Positions 1 to 7,908 of a DNA stretch of 52,249 nucleotides are shown one piece after another. The notes beneath the pieces were generated by a model, which was given only the letters and a program-made list of their open reading frames with translations, ran no database searches and was not told where the DNA came from. The stretch is from positions 109,193 through 161,441 of the forward strand of contig DKZK01000027.1 in the NCBI GenBank assembly GCA_002493625.1, written 5' to 3'. A program made the position numbers and the translations under genes. The first letter of the stretch is position 1; each line of letters opens with the position of its first letter. Source of the stretch: Lachnospiraceae bacterium UBA7076. Lineage in GTDB: Bacteria; Bacillota; Clostridia; Lachnospirales; Lachnospiraceae.

Positions 1-1
1 T

Positions 2-484
2 TTGACATTTTCCATGTCTGCCGCGGTGCTTGCCGGATGTTCAAAGGATGACACGAAAACCACGGAAAAGAACAACAATACTACAAATGATGCATTCAGA
101 ACGGAAGCGGATGAGGATGACAACGACACCCCGGAGGATACTGAAAAAACCTTAAGTGATTATTTTGCTGAGCCGGGTGTTAAAGAACAAATGGATGCTG
201 ATATGGAAACTGCAAAGACAACTTATGCATCCACATATACAGATATAAGTTATGAAATTAATGGCAACACCATTACCTACATCTATGTATATAAGGATCC
301 TATTCCTGAAGATTCATTTGAAGAATTTCATGAACAAATGGATTCCTATATAGTTGCTGAAATAAAAAATCAAAATCTTATCGGAGCAATAGAACAGCAA
401 TCCGGTGTAAAGGGTGTCAGCGTCCAGTATATTTATCGTAATCCCGACGGAACAGATATTTTCAACGAAACATACAGCGAATAA
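2..484 (+). CDS. Putative lipoprotein, DUF4854-like (5' end cut by window)
   Basis: The frame is open from the first bases, so the start and most of the signal peptide probably lie left of the window. A lipobox (V-L-A-G-C) is visible about 12 residues in, followed by a low-complexity Asn/Thr/Asp/Glu-rich linker and then a compact domain of about 100 residues. This matches small secreted Clostridial lipoproteins of the DUF4854 kind, whose function is unknown. It would be anchored on the outer face of the membrane. The next gene begins 24 nt downstream with its own AAGGAG site, so the two are probably co-transcribed. The domain name is from memory. Confidence 0.7.
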   Translation: MTFSMSAAVLAGCSKDDTKTTEKNNNTTNDAFRTEADEDDNDTPEDTEKTLSDYFAEPGVKEQMDADMETAKTTYASTYTDISYEINGNTITYIYVYKDPIPEDSFEEFHEQMDSYIVAEIKNQNLIGAIEQQSGVKGVSVQYIYRNPDGTDIFNETYSE

Positions 485-508
485 ATATTATAAAGGAGAT
501 TAATCAAA

Positions 509-727
509 ATGGATATCAAGGAGCAAATTGAAAAGGTTGTTGACAAAGTAAAAAACGATGATAATTTCAAAAAAGAATTTAAAAATGATCCTATTGCAGC
601 AATTGAAAAAGCTTCCGGCATTGACATTCCTGACGGAATGGTAGACAAGGTTATTGCAGGAGTACAGGCAAAGCTTGGCGCAGGCAAAGCAGCAGATGCC
701 TTAAGCGGAATAAAGAAATTCATTTAA
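509..727 (+). CDS. Small conserved hypothetical protein (72 aa)
   Basis: A short, charged, probably helical soluble protein. The N-terminal half is Lys/Asp/Glu-rich; the C-terminal half has a G-I-D-I-P-D-G motif and an Ala/Gly-rich helix. A good ribosome site (AAGGAG) precedes the ATG, and a strong terminator follows 12 nt after the stop, so the gene is well delimited. It lies directly behind the lipoprotein gene and probably shares its transcript. I do not recognise a function. An opposite-strand reading frame over the same bases has no ribosome site and is treated as a shadow. Confidence 0.75.
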   Translation: MDIKEQIEKVVDKVKNDDNFKKEFKNDPIAAIEKASGIDIPDGMVDKVIAGVQAKLGAGKAADALSGIKKFI

Positions 728-738
728 TGCATGATTAC

Positions 739-785
739 GAGGCATGTGTCACAATGATTTATCTGCGTGCACATGCCTCTTTTTC
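739..785 (+). terminator. Rho-independent terminator after the 72-aa gene
   Basis: Ten-base arms GAGGCATGTG (739-748) and CACATGCCTC (770-779) are perfectly complementary and are followed by TTTTTC. The loop is about 21 nt. It ends the plus-strand lipoprotein/72-aa unit just before the convergent aminopeptidase gene. Confidence 0.85.
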
Positions 786-852
786 ATTTCCGCATACAGG
801 ATAATCCGCTGTTGGCTTAAAGCTTTCTATAGCAGTTTTCCTCATCTTCAAA

Positions 853-2097
853 TCATTCATACTTATAAAATATCTCTGCAAGCTTTCTAAGGCTTTCATA
901 GTCCTCACAGGCTGCAAGCTCCCTTGCGGAATGCATTGCAAGCATCGGAATACCGACATCAGCGCCGAGCATCGGAAAATAGGAGGATGTAATAGGACCG
1001 AGCGTCTGTCCTCCTGGCATACCGGAACGATTTACCTGCTGCTGCCACGAAATATCCGCCTCCTGGCACAGCTTCTTTATAACAGCGGACGCCTCACTGT
1101 CCGTCACATACCGCTGAGTGGCGCTTGTCTTAATTACAATCCCCTCCCCCAGATATACAGGGTTCGTAGGGTCACTTTTCTCAGGATAGTTTGGATGAAA
1201 TCCCTGCGCTCCGTCCATGGAAAGCAGAAAGCCCTTTGTCAGCATTTTAAGCCATTGCTCGTTTTTCAAGCCCAGCTTACCTGCAAGTCCCTCCAATATT
1301 TGAAGTAAAAGCATGGAATCTGCCCCCTGCTTGGAACGGCTACCTATTTCCTCATTGTCAAACATAGCGGCAACGGAAATGTTATGATGTGAAACCTCTG
1401 CCATTCCCTTCATCGCCTCTGTAAGCGCCGCCACGGAAGCTAAATTGTCAAGTCTCGGAGAAGAAATCAGCCCGTCGGAGATACCTATAACCTCAGGCTG
1501 TTCAGGGTTATATAAATAAAGGTCATAATCAAGCAGCTCGTCTATGCTTCCAAAATCAGAGTTTTCAAGTCCGAATACAGGCATCATTTCCTTTTGAATA
1601 TCCATCTCAGATTTTTTGTCCTTGTCAAGATGCGGCGCCAGCGAAGGAATGGTACATATACCTGTTCCCGATGACACATATTTTATTATCGGATGAAATG
1701 CATCATTGCCCTCTAAAACCAGTTTTCCCGCCACACCTAAGGGTCTGTCGAACCATGTGCTTTTTATCAGACCGCCATAGGGCTCTACATTTAACCGAAG
1801 ACAGTGCATTCCGTCCAATTTGGGATTGGATTTTATTTTCAGGCACGGGGAATCCGTATGAGCCGTTGCCATGCGCAAAACAGAGCTTTCATTGAGACTT
1901 CCCACACTGACTGCCAGCAGCATTGATGGATAAGGCGTAATAACATATGCATGATTTTCCTCCACATGCCGTTTTCCCACAATATCAAGCTCCTCAAACC
2001 CACATTTAAGCAATCGCTCCTTTACATATTTAACTACGTGAAAGGGGCTTACTCCCTCACATATTACATTTTTCAGTGCTCCTATGCTTTTATTCAT
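853..2097 (-). CDS. M18 family aminopeptidase
   Basis: A cytosolic zinc aminopeptidase of the M18 (aspartyl aminopeptidase) family, 414 aa, a typical length. Motifs in order: T-A-H-T-D-S-P around His80 (first zinc ligand), S-P-R-L-D-N-L (bridging Asp), D-N-E-E-I-G-S (catalytic and ligand Glu), S-M-D-G-A-Q-G-F-H-P-N-Y, and a C-terminal M-H-S-A-R-E (last zinc His). In most M18 enzymes the fourth motif reads D-x-A-H-A-x-H-P-N; here the first His is Gln, which may alter substrate preference. The start has a GGGATGG-type ribosome site. The DUF2262 gene lies 90 nt upstream on the same strand, so the two may form an operon. M18 enzymes trim N-terminal residues from peptides. Confidence 0.93.
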   Translation of the reverse strand: MNKSIGALKNVICEGVSPFHVVKYVKERLLKCGFEELDIVGKRHVEENHAYVITPYPSMLLAVSVGSLNESSVLRMATAHTDSPCLKIKSNPKLDGMHCLRLNVEPYGGLIKSTWFDRPLGVAGKLVLEGNDAFHPIIKYVSSGTGICTIPSLAPHLDKDKKSEMDIQKEMMPVFGLENSDFGSIDELLDYDLYLYNPEQPEVIGISDGLISSPRLDNLASVAALTEAMKGMAEVSHHNISVAAMFDNEEIGSRSKQGADSMLLLQILEGLAGKLGLKNEQWLKMLTKGFLLSMDGAQGFHPNYPEKSDPTNPVYLGEGIVIKTSATQRYVTDSEASAVIKKLCQEADISWQQQVNRSGMPGGQTLGPITSSYFPMLGADVGIPMLAMHSARELAACEDYESLRKLAEIFYKYE

Positions 2098-2187
2098 TTT
2101 TCACCATCCCTTTTGAAAATCTTTATTATCCGTTTGCCAAAGAAATCACATTTGCTGTCAGCCTTCAGGACTTCATCTTCTTTATAA

Positions 2188-3114
2188 TTATCCGTCAAGT
2201 GAAGCCGACTTCATTTTACCTGAGATATTCCCCTCTGCATACATATGTTCTGTAACCATTTCATCTGATCTATATTCATATGAAAAACAAAAGTCTCCTG
2301 AAGTCTCAATATTAATATGTTCCAATGATATCCGCCGTTTAAATTCCTCCTTTGAAACAGGAGTTCCTTCCTCGCTTTCCCATGTATAAATATAAATCAT
2401 ACCGTCATCCTCTGCCAGTTCATCAGCCGCAAAATCCTTTACCTTCCTGTCCCATTCGTCCATGGATGAAGCAAGGATATTCAGCGCCTCTATGGACTTA
2501 TCTATCGTTCTTGTATTTGCAGCATCCGGGCAAAGCGTAACCTCACATTTCTCTCCCATCCACATAATCTGTCCTGAAAATTCCACATAGCCACCAGCCC
2601 TTTGCATTGCAAAATCTCCAAGCTCCTCCGTATGAATGACAAACGGCTGCTTCGCTAATGCTGCCGCCTCCTCAAGCTCCTTATTTTTAATCTTTTTATC
2701 AAGAATATCCACAAGCATATACTCATCCACTCTGTGTTTATTAGAAGCACAATCTGTTGTCTCTATCAGTTTTCCGTTAAAATACCACTTCCGAAGGAGG
2801 CGTTTTTTTATGCGCACCCTGTAGATTGTATTATCCTTCAGCTTTATCTTCCTGTTCTTTTTATATTTCTTCTTATCCACAGGCCATGTCAATGTTCCAA
2901 ACTCCTTTATTACGCGTCCGGAAGCCACATCTATGCATGCCAAAAAAGCCGACCAGTGTTCTTCTATTATACCCTGAAAAATAGGAAAGCCGTAGCTCAT
3001 ATGTTCATTATATACGAGAAGCTCAACGCACTCCTCTGAAAACTGACTGTTATATTCCTTATAAATTTCCTCATATCTTTTCTCGTTACCATGGTTTTTA
3101 TTCGTCTTTTTCAA
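2188..3114 (-). CDS. DUF2262 domain protein
   Basis: A soluble 308-aa protein with no signal peptide or membrane segment. The N-terminal 130 residues carry a basic, beta-rich module. The C-terminal 150 residues resemble DUF2262, a domain of unknown function (features: D-F-A-M-Q-R-A-G-G-Y, T-L-C-P-D, and a region rich in aromatic and acidic residues). The only start with a sensible ribosome site is TTG at 3114, preceded by TAGGAG at 10 nt spacing. It sits upstream of the aminopeptidase gene on the same strand. The domain assignment is by pattern memory and its role is unknown. Confidence 0.75.
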   Translation of the reverse strand: MKKTNKNHGNEKRYEEIYKEYNSQFSEECVELLVYNEHMSYGFPIFQGIIEEHWSAFLACIDVASGRVIKEFGTLTWPVDKKKYKKNRKIKLKDNTIYRVRIKKRLLRKWYFNGKLIETTDCASNKHRVDEYMLVDILDKKIKNKELEEAAALAKQPFVIHTEELGDFAMQRAGGYVEFSGQIMWMGEKCEVTLCPDAANTRTIDKSIEALNILASSMDEWDRKVKDFAADELAEDDGMIYIYTWESEEGTPVSKEEFKRRISLEHINIETSGDFCFSYEYRSDEMVTEHMYAEGNISGKMKSASLDG

Positions 3115-3237
3115 GTATTATGTTCTCCTATTGTTTAAGCCTTATTATCCTGCAACACATAATAGTCCAACTTATGAAAAAAAGCAAGCTGTCGCATAAA
3201 TCACAAATGAAATTTATGAATAAGCTTTATAATGTAA

Positions 3238-3265
3238 TTTATAATCAGAACAATGACAATATAAT
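3238..3265 (+). promoter_or_regulatory. Probable promoter of the toxin mRNA
   Basis: A perfect TATAAT (3260-3265) with a weak TTTATA (3238-3243) at 16 nt spacing. Transcription would start near 3272, just ahead of the first copy of the direct repeat and about 60 nt before the toxin start codon. Confidence 0.5.
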
Positions 3266-3332
3266 ATATTTACCCAGGTAGTCGGGGGACGTGCTCTCAT
3301 CCGAACCGAGCCTTACGGAAAGGATGATTATT

Positions 3333-3422
3333 ATGATTGCATGGAATGACCTTTTTGATTTTGTTATTATGATTATAGCAATATTGACCTACATAGATAA
3401 ACATGGAAAACATAAGAAATAG
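3333..3422 (+). CDS. Small hydrophobic type I toxin-like peptide (29 aa)
   Basis: A 29-codon frame: a short polar N-terminus (M-I-A-W-N-D-L-F), one hydrophobic helix of about 13 residues, then T-Y-I-D-K and a basic tail ending K-H-K-K. This is the plan of the putative holin-like toxin (Hol_Tox) peptides of Firmicutes, which insert in the membrane. GGAAAGG at 3317-3323 is a good ribosome site at 9 nt spacing; an in-frame ATG at 3324 is too close to use it. The stop codon runs into a terminator stem. A minus-strand RNA with a perfect consensus promoter overlaps the locus, supporting a toxin role over a chance frame. Confidence 0.72.
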   Translation: MIAWNDLFDFVIMIIAILTYIDKHGKHKK

Positions 3423-3455
3423 CCGTCCTGTGCTCTGCAAAGTTTAGGAACGGCT
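3421..3455. terminator. Shared bidirectional terminator of the toxin-antitoxin pair
   Basis: AGCCGT-CCT (3421-3429) pairs with AGG-A-ACGGCT (3446-3455), with one bulged A. It lies between the toxin frame and the antisense promoter, and U-rich stretches occur on both sides, so it can end both convergent RNAs. Its loop carries GTGCTCT, also present in the 5' direct repeat at 3291. Confidence 0.65.
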
Positions 3456-3520
3456 ATTCTTATAGCTTAAATAAACTCGCCGGGTCGGGTGATGTGCACT
3501 CACCTTCCGACTGCCTTGTT
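3421..3520 (-). ncRNA. Predicted antisense antitoxin RNA
   Basis: Transcription from the minus-strand promoter at 3527-3555 would start near 3520 and run through a hairpin at 3484-3511 to the shared terminator, giving an RNA of about 100 nt. The sequence at 3484-3511 is a diverged direct repeat of the toxin leader at 3282-3306 (shared core TCGGG-GA-GTGC-CTCA then CCGA). The antisense RNA is therefore complementary to the toxin leader in trans as well as to the toxin 3' end in cis. This is the logic of RNAI/RNAII in the pAD1 par locus. The RNA itself is inferred, not observed. Confidence 0.6.
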
Positions 3521-3526
3521 AAATAT

Positions 3527-3555
3527 ATTATATATTTAATTAACCAAATTGTCAA
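3527..3555 (-). promoter_or_regulatory. Consensus promoter of the antisense RNA
   Basis: Read on the minus strand: TTGACA (3550-3555), exactly 17 nt, then TATAAT (3527-3532). Both hexamers are perfect. No protein gene follows on this strand for 400 nt in a way that would need it, so it fits a constitutive small-RNA promoter. Confidence 0.75.
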
Positions 3556-3629
3556 ATACCAGAAATAAACACAATTCATCTTTCTGTATATTCATGTCTT
3601 ACCCTCAAGCAGGTACAGAAATTAAATTT

Positions 3630-4748
3630 TTATTTGCAGGATAAATCGTAAAATTCTACAATGCGCTGCATCAAATCATAATCAAATTCATAAGCTCTAC
3701 TCTTATCCAGATTTTTTTCCATAAACTCTGCTTTTATTTCAGCGTTGTATTCACCGCCATTTTTTTCTACATACGCAGTATAATCATCACTTATCTGTTT
3801 TGCGTAACGTTGCGCTGCTTCTGAATAATATACGTAATTGTGCCCCCTGTCCTCATATTCAATAAAACAGAACCGGGAATTATCACCATATTCATTATAA
3901 AATCTTTCGTATCCATTTTCAGGAAGAACCGTCGTGTCATCCTTACTATGTATTATCATTACATGCGCATCCGATTTTTCAAATCCTTCCATTGCGCTGC
4001 ATGTGGCATATTTCCCAAATTTAATCCGCTCATATAAAGAAACGTAAGGCATAAATATTTTTATGCCGACGCCTATCATAGCTTCCCCCTGTTGTTCAAA
4101 TAAATCAACAGACCGGTCAAAGCCGGCAACAAGCACCGCCGCTTTTACATCAGGGTGAAAATTCAACACATTACCAACCGAATAACCACCCCAGCTATGT
4201 CCAAACAGCACTATAGGCAAATTCCTGTATGTATCTGTCTCCTTTACATAGCGGAGAGCATAATCTAAATCAATGACACCCTGCGGCAGTCCTTTTACCG
4301 AGTCTCCCTCACTTTTGTCATTTCCGGTCACATCATACGCAAAAACATAATATCCATTTGACGTAAAATAATCTGCAACATCCATATATGTATTCTGACC
4401 GCCGCCTCCAAGACCATGTGCAATCACTACCACACCTTTTATTTCCCGATTTTCCTTTGAATACTTATAACCTGCAAGTTTCTGTCCATCATCAGACGAA
4501 AATGTACATTCCTCCACCTTCAAATCTTTAAAATCACTGACTGAGTATGCCATCCATTCCGCAGTTTCAAACCGCTTCCCAAAATTGTCATTATAAACAA
4601 AAACGGACAAAACAGGCATTATAACAAGAAAAATTGCTGATAAAATACAAATAATTATAATCACCGCAGTTTTCTTTTTATTTTTATGTTTTTTTATTTT
4701 TTTGTTTTTCATTTTTATCTTTTTTGTATTGCTGTTCCTTTCGTCCAT
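3630..4748 (-). CDS. Membrane-anchored alpha/beta hydrolase
   Basis: A 372-aa protein. The first 26 residues are extremely Lys/Asn-rich, followed by one membrane helix (about 27-51), so the catalytic domain is probably outside the cell. The serine hydrolase triad is visible: oxyanion region A-H-G-L-G-G-G (about 110-116), nucleophile G-H-S-W-G-G with Ser185, Asp270 or Asp271 in S-K-D-D, and His303 in R-G-H-N. The fold resembles lysophospholipase/dienelactone-type hydrolases; the substrate cannot be told. GGAGG precedes the ATG by 7 nt. It appears monocistronic, with the toxin locus downstream. Confidence 0.88.
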   Translation of the reverse strand: MDERNSNTKKIKMKNKKIKKHKNKKKTAVIIIICILSAIFLVIMPVLSVFVYNDNFGKRFETAEWMAYSVSDFKDLKVEECTFSSDDGQKLAGYKYSKENREIKGVVVIAHGLGGGGQNTYMDVADYFTSNGYYVFAYDVTGNDKSEGDSVKGLPQGVIDLDYALRYVKETDTYRNLPIVLFGHSWGGYSVGNVLNFHPDVKAAVLVAGFDRSVDLFEQQGEAMIGVGIKIFMPYVSLYERIKFGKYATCSAMEGFEKSDAHVMIIHSKDDTTVLPENGYERFYNEYGDNSRFCFIEYEDRGHNYVYYSEAAQRYAKQISDDYTAYVEKNGGEYNAEIKAEFMEKNLDKSRAYEFDYDLMQRIVEFYDLSCK

Positions 4749-4980
4749 TGTTTGTCCTCCACAAGATTACATCTGTTATTAAACTTATTAACAATTATAT
4801 TTTCCACGCTAATTATAATACTATGGCTTATAATACTATACAAGTCTTAATATAAAATGTTAATCACATTAAAAAAAATTAAACATGGAGATGAAAAGTT
4901 TTATTCTTTCTTATTTTACCCTTGTATTTTTTGCACGCATATAGTATCATGCTTTTAAAGCATTATGCAGTATTTCTTTT

Positions 4981-5882
4981 ATGGGTAACACCTATTTCAG
5001 ACATTCAAGGAAAAGGGTGCATCTGCGCTGTAATTCGAGTCTAATAAAAAAGCTACTTCGATGCTTTATTTCACAAAAATTATTGGCAGCGAAGAAGCTG
5101 TTAAACAAGGTTTGTAAGTACTGTGTCATTGATATGCGGCTGAATATTTTTGAGCACCAGTCATCCGTAAACCCGAACATGCCGTTACGGGACTTGGATT
5201 ATGTATCACGGAGCTTCCGGCGGTTTTATGACAGACAGGATATATACTCGGAACGTCTGATTCAGCTTCCGAACCCAAGGTTTGTGGTATTTTACAACGG
5301 TGTTAAAGAGCAGCCTGAACGAAAGGAATTTAAGCTTTCTGATGCATATACACATCAGGAGGAACATCCAAGTCTTGAGCTTGTGGTGCTTCAGCTCAAC
5401 ATCAATAAAGGGTACAATGATGAGCTTATGAGCAAATGCCCTACCCTTAAAGAATACATGCTTTTAGTGGAGCGGGTACGTACATACAGACAGGATATGG
5501 ATATTCATACTGCGGTGAATCGTGCAGTAAATGAATGTATAAATGAAAATATACTTTCAGACTTTTTATGATATATCCTAAGGTGGCTGCGTAGCAGACA
5601 GATTCCTTAGGACCTACGCACTTGCCTTTTGCGAAGCAAAATTTTAAATGGTAAGTGCTCATTAGGGAGGTTGTGGCTATGGGTATAGATGAATATGATG
5701 CTGAGCTTCATGAGAAAACTTTGATTGATATTGGACGTGCGCAGGGTATTTCCACCTCAATAACCAACATTATTTCCATTCTGAAAAGAAACGGATTTGC
5801 GGATTCGCAAATTATAACAGAGCTTACAACTGATTTTGATATTACTGCAGATGAAGCTGAAAACTACCTGAGTAAAATTTAA
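4981..5882 (+). pseudogene. Broken Rpn-family (PD-(D/E)XK) nuclease/transposase-like gene
   Basis: From about residue 52 of the 4981 frame the protein reads like the middle of the Rpn/'transposase' family: D-M-R-L-N-I-F-E-H-Q-S, N-P-N-M-P-L-R-D-L, F-V-V-F-Y-N-G, and a C-terminal A-V-N-E-C-I helix. The upstream 50 residues do not look like the normal N-terminus, so the half with the first catalytic Asp is missing. The frame stops at 5571. The expected C-terminal part (E-V-V-A-M-G-I-D-E-Y-D to about 5882) resumes after an insertion of about 85 bp that is full of inverted repeats. Rpn proteins are mobile-element-linked DNA nucleases; this copy is a remnant. Confidence 0.75.
5574..5658 (+). repeat. 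Structured insertion element inside the Rpn gene
   Basis: The insertion that splits the Rpn frame consists of two adjacent hairpins. TCCTAAGG (5576-5583) pairs with CCTTAGGA (5605-5612). GCACTTGCC (5618-5626) pairs with GGTAAGTGC (5650-5658), enclosing a second stem TTTTGC/GCAAAA (5627-5641). Flanking protein sequence on both sides fits one continuous gene, so this is a real insertion. It looks like a small palindromic mobile element. Confidence 0.6.
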
Positions 5883-5947
5883 TTTTTTATTAAGTTTATA
5901 ATTTATAAAGCTTTTAGTGGGCTTCATCATCTCTGACACTTACAAAT

Positions 5948-6006
5948 AAAGCTGTCCCACGAAAAGCCAAAGATTAAACCTCTAAAGCTTCTGTCGCGAC
6001 AGCTTT
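5948..6006. terminator. Short GCTGTC-type hairpin between convergent genes
   Basis: AAAGCTGTC (5948-5956) and GACAGCTTT (5998-6006) are exact complements and are followed by CTTTT. The ends match the outer arms of the large palindromic repeats at 7737, 36415 and 52191. Position between the Rpn remnant (+) and hemolysin III (-) suits a bidirectional terminator. Confidence 0.6.
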
Positions 6007-6055
6007 CTTTTAACGCAAACATCTAAACAATATTTTCCAAGCACAGCGTATCTCA

Positions 6056-6721
6056 TTATGATATTACATGATAAATCATTACAAAATGACACAGGCTTCC
6101 AAGCATAACACATACATGAAAAATTTCATGTGTTCCGAAATATCTGTGACTCTCATTGTATGCCTTAATCCTTGGTGTCTTTATTGCATAGATAATTCCA
6201 CCGATTGTATAAATAATTCCGCCTGTCAGAAGCCACACAAACTCTGAGGTTGCCGTGTTATTCATAATCGGCGTAAATGCCATAACACACATCCAACCCA
6301 TGGCAATATACATAACCGAGGATAACCATTTCGGGCAGGTTACCCAGCAAAGCTTGAAAATAATTCCGAGAATACCAACGGTCCAGACAAGAGAAAGAAG
6401 AACGATACCTGTCTTTCCTCCGATAACAAGCAGGCACACCGGCGTATAGGAGCCCGCAATCAGCACAAATATCATGGCGTGGTCAAATTTTTTCAGTATT
6501 TTATTTTTCCTTTCTCCCATATCAAAGCTATGGTACATGGTGCTGGCGCCGTAAAGTAAAATCATGCTGACCATAAATACAAGACAACTTAAGGTCACAT
6601 CCGTTCCTCCGGAAAGCGCTCTGATAATAAGGGGAACTGTTGCAAAAACGGCCATCATCATTCCTATGAAATGTGTAATCGCGCTTCCCGGGTCCTTAAG
6701 TTTTTTTATCGCATTGCTCAT
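6056..6721 (-). CDS. Hemolysin III family (PAQR-like) membrane protein
   Basis: A 221-aa polytopic protein with seven predicted membrane helices. It carries the family's conserved polar residues: T-H-F-I-G near residue 17, M-Y-H-S-F near the end of helix 2, D-H-A-M in helix 3, and H-E-I-F-H with a final C-H-F in the last helix. These form the putative metal site shared with the PAQR/CREST superfamily. Family members (YqfA/TrhA) are linked to membrane homeostasis; the haemolysin name is historical. The ribosome site is GGAGG. It appears monocistronic. Confidence 0.92.
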   Translation of the reverse strand: MSNAIKKLKDPGSAITHFIGMMMAVFATVPLIIRALSGGTDVTLSCLVFMVSMILLYGASTMYHSFDMGERKNKILKKFDHAMIFVLIAGSYTPVCLLVIGGKTGIVLLSLVWTVGILGIIFKLCWVTCPKWLSSVMYIAMGWMCVMAFTPIMNNTATSEFVWLLTGGIIYTIGGIIYAIKTPRIKAYNESHRYFGTHEIFHVCVMLGSLCHFVMIYHVIS

Positions 6722-6879
6722 TTTACCAACCTCCGCTCTATATAACGTAGTTTTTAAAACTACATGTCGTTTTCTTTTATACTATCACATAGAGCTATTA
6801 TATGCAATGCTTATTTTTTCATTCATAAAACTTTCTTTTTAATTTCAATTTTATTCTAAATAATAATTGTGGAATATGC

Positions 6880-7473
6880 CTAAATCTTGCAGTCAAAATG
6901 CTTTATGCTCAAATCGGTCTGTTTTTTCAATATATTTCCCTCTTTTGTCACGTATGTCTGCGCGTCCGTATCCGAAACCTCCTGCAAGGCTTCTCCTGTC
7001 TGTTCTATCTGTTCAAGCTTTGCCTCCTGAATATCCTCAATCGTTTCTTCCACTAATTCTGACAAATCATCCAGAGCATCCAGCAAGCCTCCGCCTGATG
7101 CTTCCTCGCCCATTGCCTCCTTTTTGAGTTCTTCCTTTCTTTCCTCCTCTGTCTTTGGCTCGTTCTTTTTGGCTGCCTCGGCAATCTTTTCTCCGCGTTC
7201 CCTTGCCTCGTCCATCGTATGCCACATCTGCTCATTATTATATGCCTGTTTTGCTGCCGCAATACTGTCCTCATAGCTGTGATATAATTCCAGCTTTTCA
7301 GCAATATCCTCAACCGTTGAACATTCCATATTTTTCAGGTTCTCTTTTTTCTTTTCCCAAAAATCAACCTGACTTTGACATTTAGCCTGACGTTCCTGCT
7401 TTTCCGCCGTACTTTTTAGTCCCCTGTTTGCCACATTTCCGAAAAAACCGCTTTGATTCATTTTTATATTCAT
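6880..7473 (-). CDS. Hypothetical coiled-coil protein (197 aa)
   Basis: A soluble, strongly charged protein. Residues 1-60 are basic with several Gln/Lys/Glu heptads, the middle (about 60-125) is long helical Glu/Lys-rich coiled coil, a Gly-Gly-Gly hinge follows, then an acidic helix and a short C-terminal beta-like tail. AGGAGG precedes the ATG. No signal peptide, catalytic motif or known domain is recognised. It lies downstream of the flotillin gene on the same strand, separated by a 140-bp palindromic repeat, so co-transcription is doubtful. It could be a scaffold or partner protein, but the sequence alone does not show this. Confidence 0.72.
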   Translation of the reverse strand: MNIKMNQSGFFGNVANRGLKSTAEKQERQAKCQSQVDFWEKKKENLKNMECSTVEDIAEKLELYHSYEDSIAAAKQAYNNEQMWHTMDEARERGEKIAEAAKKNEPKTEEERKEELKKEAMGEEASGGGLLDALDDLSELVEETIEDIQEAKLEQIEQTGEALQEVSDTDAQTYVTKEGNILKKQTDLSIKHFDCKI

Positions 7474-7736
7474 ATGTCCGCCTCCTCTTAAATTTCAGCC
7501 ACTATATTTCTGCCTTCTGCATATGTTCCCATTTGCTTTGTAAACTTTGTAAATCCAGAACCGATTAGCTGAAACACTGTTACGCTATGACTATTTACAT
7601 ACGTAATCTTTATCGGCTGCTTTACATCGAAATGTTATATCCGTCATATCAGAAAAATTTTTCCACATTGTCTTTTTACGAAAAAATAATATTTATTTTT
7701 TATATATCTATCTATTGCATAACTGCTGTAATAAAC

Positions 7737-7876
7737 AAAGCTGTCGCAATAAGGATTTGTTTTCTGAGTAACTATGCATTTTAAACAAAGAAAACGAAAG
7801 TTAAGCAACACGTTGGAGCGTTCTTTGTTTAAATGCATAATAAGAGAGAATCAGAATCCCTATTGCGACAGCTCTT
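7737..7876. repeat. Large nested palindromic repeat, copy A (about 140 bp)
   Basis: Outer arms AAAGCTGTCGCAATAAGGAT (from 7737) and their near-complement ending at 7876 enclose a second inverted repeat (ATGCATTTTAAACAAAGAA against TTCTTTGTTTAAATGCAT) and a 20-30 nt tip. The reverse complement aligns along its whole length to copy B at 36415-36562, and the visible part of copy C at 52191 matches too. No gene lies in the 435 bp between 7474 and 7908. Its position just past the flotillin stop suggests a transcript-end structure or a MITE-like element. Confidence 0.85.
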
Positions 7877-7908
7877 TTAATTCATATTCAGTTATCCGGC
7901 TGCTACTT

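Noticed and set aside
3181..3222. An AGCTGTCGCATAAA motif that resembles the repeat-family arm
   Set aside because: There is no matching GCGACAGC arm downstream, so it is at most a relic; only a weak AT stem is present.
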